Source: Microcaldota archaeon (GTDB lineage: Archaea; Micrarchaeota; Micrarchaeia; Micrarchaeales; CABMGC01). From it: a stretch of DNA of 7,596 nucleotides. Location: the NCBI GenBank assembly GCA_021791075.1, contig JAJYXH010000059.1, forward strand, positions 1 to 7,596. Reading direction: 5' to 3'. A model generated the notes under the pieces. The model did no database searches, was not told the DNA's origin, and saw nothing but the letters and a program-made list of their open reading frames with translations. The position numbers and the translations under genes were made by a program. Position 1 is the stretch's first letter. The number at the start of each line of letters is the position of its first letter. This document shows positions 5,616-7,596 of the stretch, one piece after another.

Positions 5616-5663
5616 GTGGTCAATTCCGTCCATACACTAAAGTGTATGGTATACCTTGACCAC
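5616..5663. repeat. 48-base interrupted palindrome
   Basis: Outer arms GTGGTCAA (5616-5623) and TTGACCAC (5656-5663) and inner arms CCATACAC (5630-5637) and GTGTATGG (5642-5649) match perfectly, separated by six unpaired bases on each side, with a TAAA loop (5638-5641). The loop context ACTAAAGT is the same as in the IS200-like right-end hairpin at 5021-5038. It lies 15 bases past the stop of the small minus-strand gene and before the tnpA left end. It could be a terminator for the xre operon, a relic of another IS200-type end, or a protein-binding palindrome. Confidence 0.6.
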
Positions 5664-5678
5664 ACACCCCCATTTATA

Positions 5679-6047
5679 TCAGCGCCTGAGCGCATTGCGC
5701 TCTCCGCAGTCCAGCACCTTCTCCATGCCCACCCACTCGGACTTGCCGTTTCCGAAATCAACCTTGACCTGGTAGATCGAGTTCCCCCTTACCGCCACGC
5801 TGGCCATTCTCAATTCCCCATAATCGAAGCCGGCGATCTCCCCGTGCCTGACAATTCCGTCGCCGCACTCTGCGGTTACCTCGCATCCGGCGAGGGCCGG
5901 TAGGTCGGATCTGAACAGTTTGCCGCAGGTGTCCATGGTGTCCCGGGGTTCGGGAAAGACTATCCTGTCGATCGTCTCCGCAGCGATTGTTGATCTTGGC
6001 CTTGCAGACTCTGATGCCTCGAGATTCTTGTCAAGAATGCGCTGCAT
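5679..6047 (-). CDS. Unrecognised small protein, second gene of the xre operon
   Basis: A 122-residue protein I do not recognise. The N-terminal third is charged and probably helical (MQRILDKNLEASES...). The rest (from about residue 50) alternates short hydrophobic strands with glycines: CEVTAECGDG, RHGEIAGFDYGELRMASVAVRG, NSIYQVKVDFGNGKSEWVGMEKVLDC. This resembles a small five-stranded SH3- or Tudor-like barrel, but that is inference from pattern only. Four cysteines (one in each of DTCG, AGCE, AECG and LDCG) are not spaced as a standard zinc finger. There is no signal peptide or membrane span. The first in-frame start is a TTG at 6068, three bases from the regulator's stop; ATG 6059 is next. 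I chose ATG 6047 because GGTGG lies five bases before it. Tight spacing implies co-transcription with the XRE regulator and perhaps a shared function. Confidence 0.65.
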   Translation of the reverse strand: MQRILDKNLEASESARPRSTIAAETIDRIVFPEPRDTMDTCGKLFRSDLPALAGCEVTAECGDGIVRHGEIAGFDYGELRMASVAVRGNSIYQVKVDFGNGKSEWVGMEKVLDCGERNALRR

Positions 6048-6070
6048 TGCGGCCACCATGGTAGACAATA

Positions 6071-6760
6071 TTAGATATTATTGAGGCGCATCTTGACCTC
6101 GTCGCTGCCGAGCTTCGTCGTAAGCAGAGGTATCTTCTCTATCTGGGCGATCTTTATCGCCAGCTTGTCCACCTGGTCGAGGTTCTGTATAACCACGAGC
6201 CTCGGCTTTATCGGCGCGACTCTTATGACCACCATCGGCGACCTTCCGGTGCTTACCTGGTCGAAGACGAATGCCCTCTCGTTCGTAGTGCCGAAGAGCT
6301 TCGGGTACTCGTTAGGCGATATCTCGAGTATGACCCTGAGCGAGTCTATTAGCGTGTATCCGAAAAGTTTCATAGAGTCGAGATATCCCGGGTTTGCCAC
6401 TATCTTTGCGTCTATGAGCCTCGCAAAGTCGGTTCCGCTTATCGGCGCTGAGAAATCGTGTATGAAGTAGAAAGGCGCCTTGGTATCCTCCTTGTTGAAC
6501 TTCTCGAGGTTCCTTATGACCTCCCCTCCCTTCTGCTGGTCGATCGTGACGAGCGCATTGACCAGCCTCTTTATTATGCCCACTCCGGGGCTCGCCCTCC
6601 TGTTGCCCTCGTAGTCGCTGATCGTTGAAGTAGAGATCTTAAGGTACTTCGCAAGCTCTATCTGTGATATGCCGAAGAGCTCCCTCCACTTTTTCATCGT
6701 GGAGCCAGGGCTCTCCGATAGTGCTATCTCTCCGGCTATTCTTTCTTGCAGACTGTCCAT
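6071..6760 (-). CDS. XRE-family transcriptional regulator, COG1709-like
   Basis: A 229-residue protein with an N-terminal Cro/CI-type helix-turn-helix at about 22-75: MKKWRELFGISQIELAKYLKI with the recognition-helix region STSTISDYEGNRRASPG. The remaining 150 residues form a domain of unknown function with several strands (FYFIHDF, RAFVFDQV, SPMVVIRVAPIKPRLVVIQ) and an end reading IAQIEKIPLLTTKLGSDEVKMRLNNI. The layout resembles the archaeal regulator group COG1709; that link is from memory of the family and is moderate. The C-terminal part may sense a ligand or form dimers. A TATA-like CTTTATTAA lies 24-32 bases before the ATG with no ribosome site, so the message is probably leaderless. Its stop nearly abuts the next gene, making a two-gene operon. 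The target genes cannot be read from sequence; repression of its own promoter is a common arrangement for such factors. Confidence 0.83.
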   Translation of the reverse strand: MDSLQERIAGEIALSESPGSTMKKWRELFGISQIELAKYLKISTSTISDYEGNRRASPGVGIIKRLVNALVTIDQQKGGEVIRNLEKFNKEDTKAPFYFIHDFSAPISGTDFARLIDAKIVANPGYLDSMKLFGYTLIDSLRVILEISPNEYPKLFGTTNERAFVFDQVSTGRSPMVVIRVAPIKPRLVVIQNLDQVDKLAIKIAQIEKIPLLTTKLGSDEVKMRLNNI

Positions 6761-6783
6761 GGTCTAATAGATGGTTTGCAGGG

Positions 6784-6792
6784 TTAATAAAG
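6784..6792 (-). promoter_or_regulatory. TATA box of the xre operon
   Basis: CTTTATTAA on the minus strand (6792-6784) is 24-32 bases from the ATG at 6760, the distance expected for an archaeal TATA box with transcription starting at the start codon. No Shine-Dalgarno-like sequence precedes the ATG, in keeping with a leaderless message. Confidence 0.55.
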
Positions 6793-6827
6793 TTATGTGG
6801 CTGTTGAAGATCCAGATGTTTCTCCTC

Positions 6828-6851
6828 GAACATTCGGTGTTCCCGGTTTTT
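6828..6851 (+). terminator. Weak hairpin followed by a T-run
   Basis: GAACA (6828-6832) and TGTTC (6838-6842) can pair over TTCGG, and five T residues follow at 6847-6851. It could act as a plus-strand terminator, but no plus-strand gene lies upstream of it, so it may be chance. It lies within 6761-6973, which otherwise holds no gene. Confidence 0.2.
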
Positions 6852-6907
6852 ACTGAGTCCGTACATGACCCTTCCCGCTGCAGAAATAGTGAATTTCCGG
6901 GATACTT

Positions 6908-6930
6908 TATACGAAAATATGCATCGTATA
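6908..6930. repeat. Inverted repeat, operator-like
   Basis: TATACGA (6908-6914) and TCGTATA (6924-6930) form a perfect 7-bp inverted repeat with a nine-base AT-rich centre. The 23-base dyad is suited to a dimeric DNA-binding protein. It lies about 150 bases upstream of the xre start and 44 bases past the transposase stop codon. It might be an operator, part of the insertion-sequence end, or chance in AT-rich DNA. Confidence 0.35.
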
Positions 6931-6973
6931 CGCCCTTGTCGCAACCAATAGTGTGCCAAAGGATGTATCTACC

Positions 6974-7595
6974 TCAGAGAGCGTATTTGAATATGTAACC
7001 CAGCATGCAACTGAAAACGTGTGCGGTGACTCTCCGAATGCCATTCACCCTTACACTCAATAAATTCATTTTCATCTTTAACAGCAAGAAGAACCGCTCT
7101 ATTGCACCTCGTTTTCTGTAGTCCCTGTCTTTCGGTTTGGATGATTTATAGTGGCCCCTTCCGTTAACGACAATCACCGGAATTATATGACTCTCCCTAA
7201 GTACGAAACTGACGTCTGTGGAGTCGTGTGCAGAATCTGCAAGAAACTTTGCCTCGTGCGCAAACCTGAAGTGCGTTCTCACATAGTCAAAGAGAGTTTT
7301 GAACGCATCCTTGTCGTGTATGTTTGCAGGCAGTACTATCCAGTATAGGGGGAACTCCTGCCTCTACGTCGTAGATTACATGTACCTTGTACCCCTTCTT
7401 TATGCCCTTCTTCGTCCTCTCCCTTAGCATCTCCTGTTCTTTGGAGGATAGAATCGCGTAACCCCGCTCTGCGTCTTTATCGTCTTCAAAATAATACGGC
7501 ACGAAGCTGCTGTCTATTGCAATAATGCGCAGGAGTCGTTTCTTGTATATCTTGCATATTATCGATTCTGCAACTCTCCCGATCTTCTCTTCGCC
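6974..7595 (-). pseudogene. IS4/IS5-type DDE transposase, 5'-truncated by the window and frameshifted
   Basis: The minus strand encodes the C-terminal part of a DDE transposase (DDE_Tnp_1 kind) in two frames. The first (from the window edge to about 7352) contains RIIAIDSSFVPYYF, with the first catalytic aspartate at codon 7514-7512, and runs on to YDVEAGVP. The second (to the TGA at 6974) continues directly with LYWIVLPANIHDKDAF, then FLADSAHDS with the second aspartate (7237-7235) and DYRKRGAIERFFLLLK, an exact Y-(2)-R-(3)-E-(6)-K signature with the catalytic glutamate at 7099-7097. The frames join at a run of five C (five G at 7348-7352 on the plus strand); four would restore one frame. 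All three catalytic acids survive, so this is a recent single-base lesion, a +1 slippage site, or a homopolymer sequencing error. The N-terminus and one terminal repeat lie outside the window. Confidence 0.85.
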
Positions 7596-7596
7596 A

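Noticed and set aside
5598..5903. 101-codon plus-strand frame
   Set aside because: It starts next to the palindrome and then runs antisense to the better supported xre-linked gene, which has operon spacing and a GGTGG ribosome site.
6639..6959. 106-codon minus-strand frame overlapping the xre N-terminus
   Set aside because: It crosses the xre promoter and helix-turn-helix in another frame and has no recognisable fold.
1..7596. CRISPR array, tRNA or rRNA genes
   Set aside because: No regularly spaced direct repeats, cloverleaf-like stretches or rRNA-like sequence were seen on either strand.

Overview
The window looks archaeal. Promoters resemble archaeal TATA boxes placed about 25 bases before start codons, giving probable leaderless messages (tnpB, xre). 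Other genes use short GGTGA, GAGG or GGTGG ribosome sites. AGG, AGA and ATA codons are common. The genes include a secreted protein with many N-glycosylation sequons and an XRE regulator resembling the archaeal COG1709 group. The lineage cannot be fixed from this stretch; a Micrarchaeota/DPANN or Thermoplasmata-like archaeon would fit, at low confidence.

Layout. Positions 1-1345 hold a TnpB-only element of the IS200/IS605 superfamily: left-end hairpin, TATA box, tnpB, and a structured right end that probably forms the 3' part of its omegaRNA. Its right tip lies only 20 bases before a signal-peptide, single-anchor surface protein (1366-2601). A compact hicB-hicA toxin-antitoxin pair follows (2645-3119). 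Next is a two-gene cassette of a ribokinase-like PfkB kinase and a nucleoside phosphorylase (3144-4902), together suggesting nucleoside breakdown and use of the sugar. A TnpA-only IS200-like element lies on the minus strand at about 5012-5590. It has a large left-end hairpin just before the tnpA start and a right end nearly identical to that of the tnpB element. A 48-base interrupted palindrome (5616-5663) separates it from a two-gene minus-strand operon: an XRE regulator (6071-6760) followed by an unrecognised small protein (5679-6047). The right edge (6974-7595) is the C-terminal part of an IS4/IS5-type DDE transposase split by one extra C in a five-C run.

How the parts fit. The window is an accessory, transposon-rich zone with three insertion sequences of two chemistries around a toxin-antitoxin pair and a small metabolic cassette. 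The most informative observation is the shared right terminus of the tnpB and tnpA elements. It suggests that the tyrosine transposase encoded at 4965-5510 could mobilise the TnpB element in trans, while TnpB and its omegaRNA could act at donor sites. I see no CRISPR array, tRNA, rRNA or clearly new defence system.
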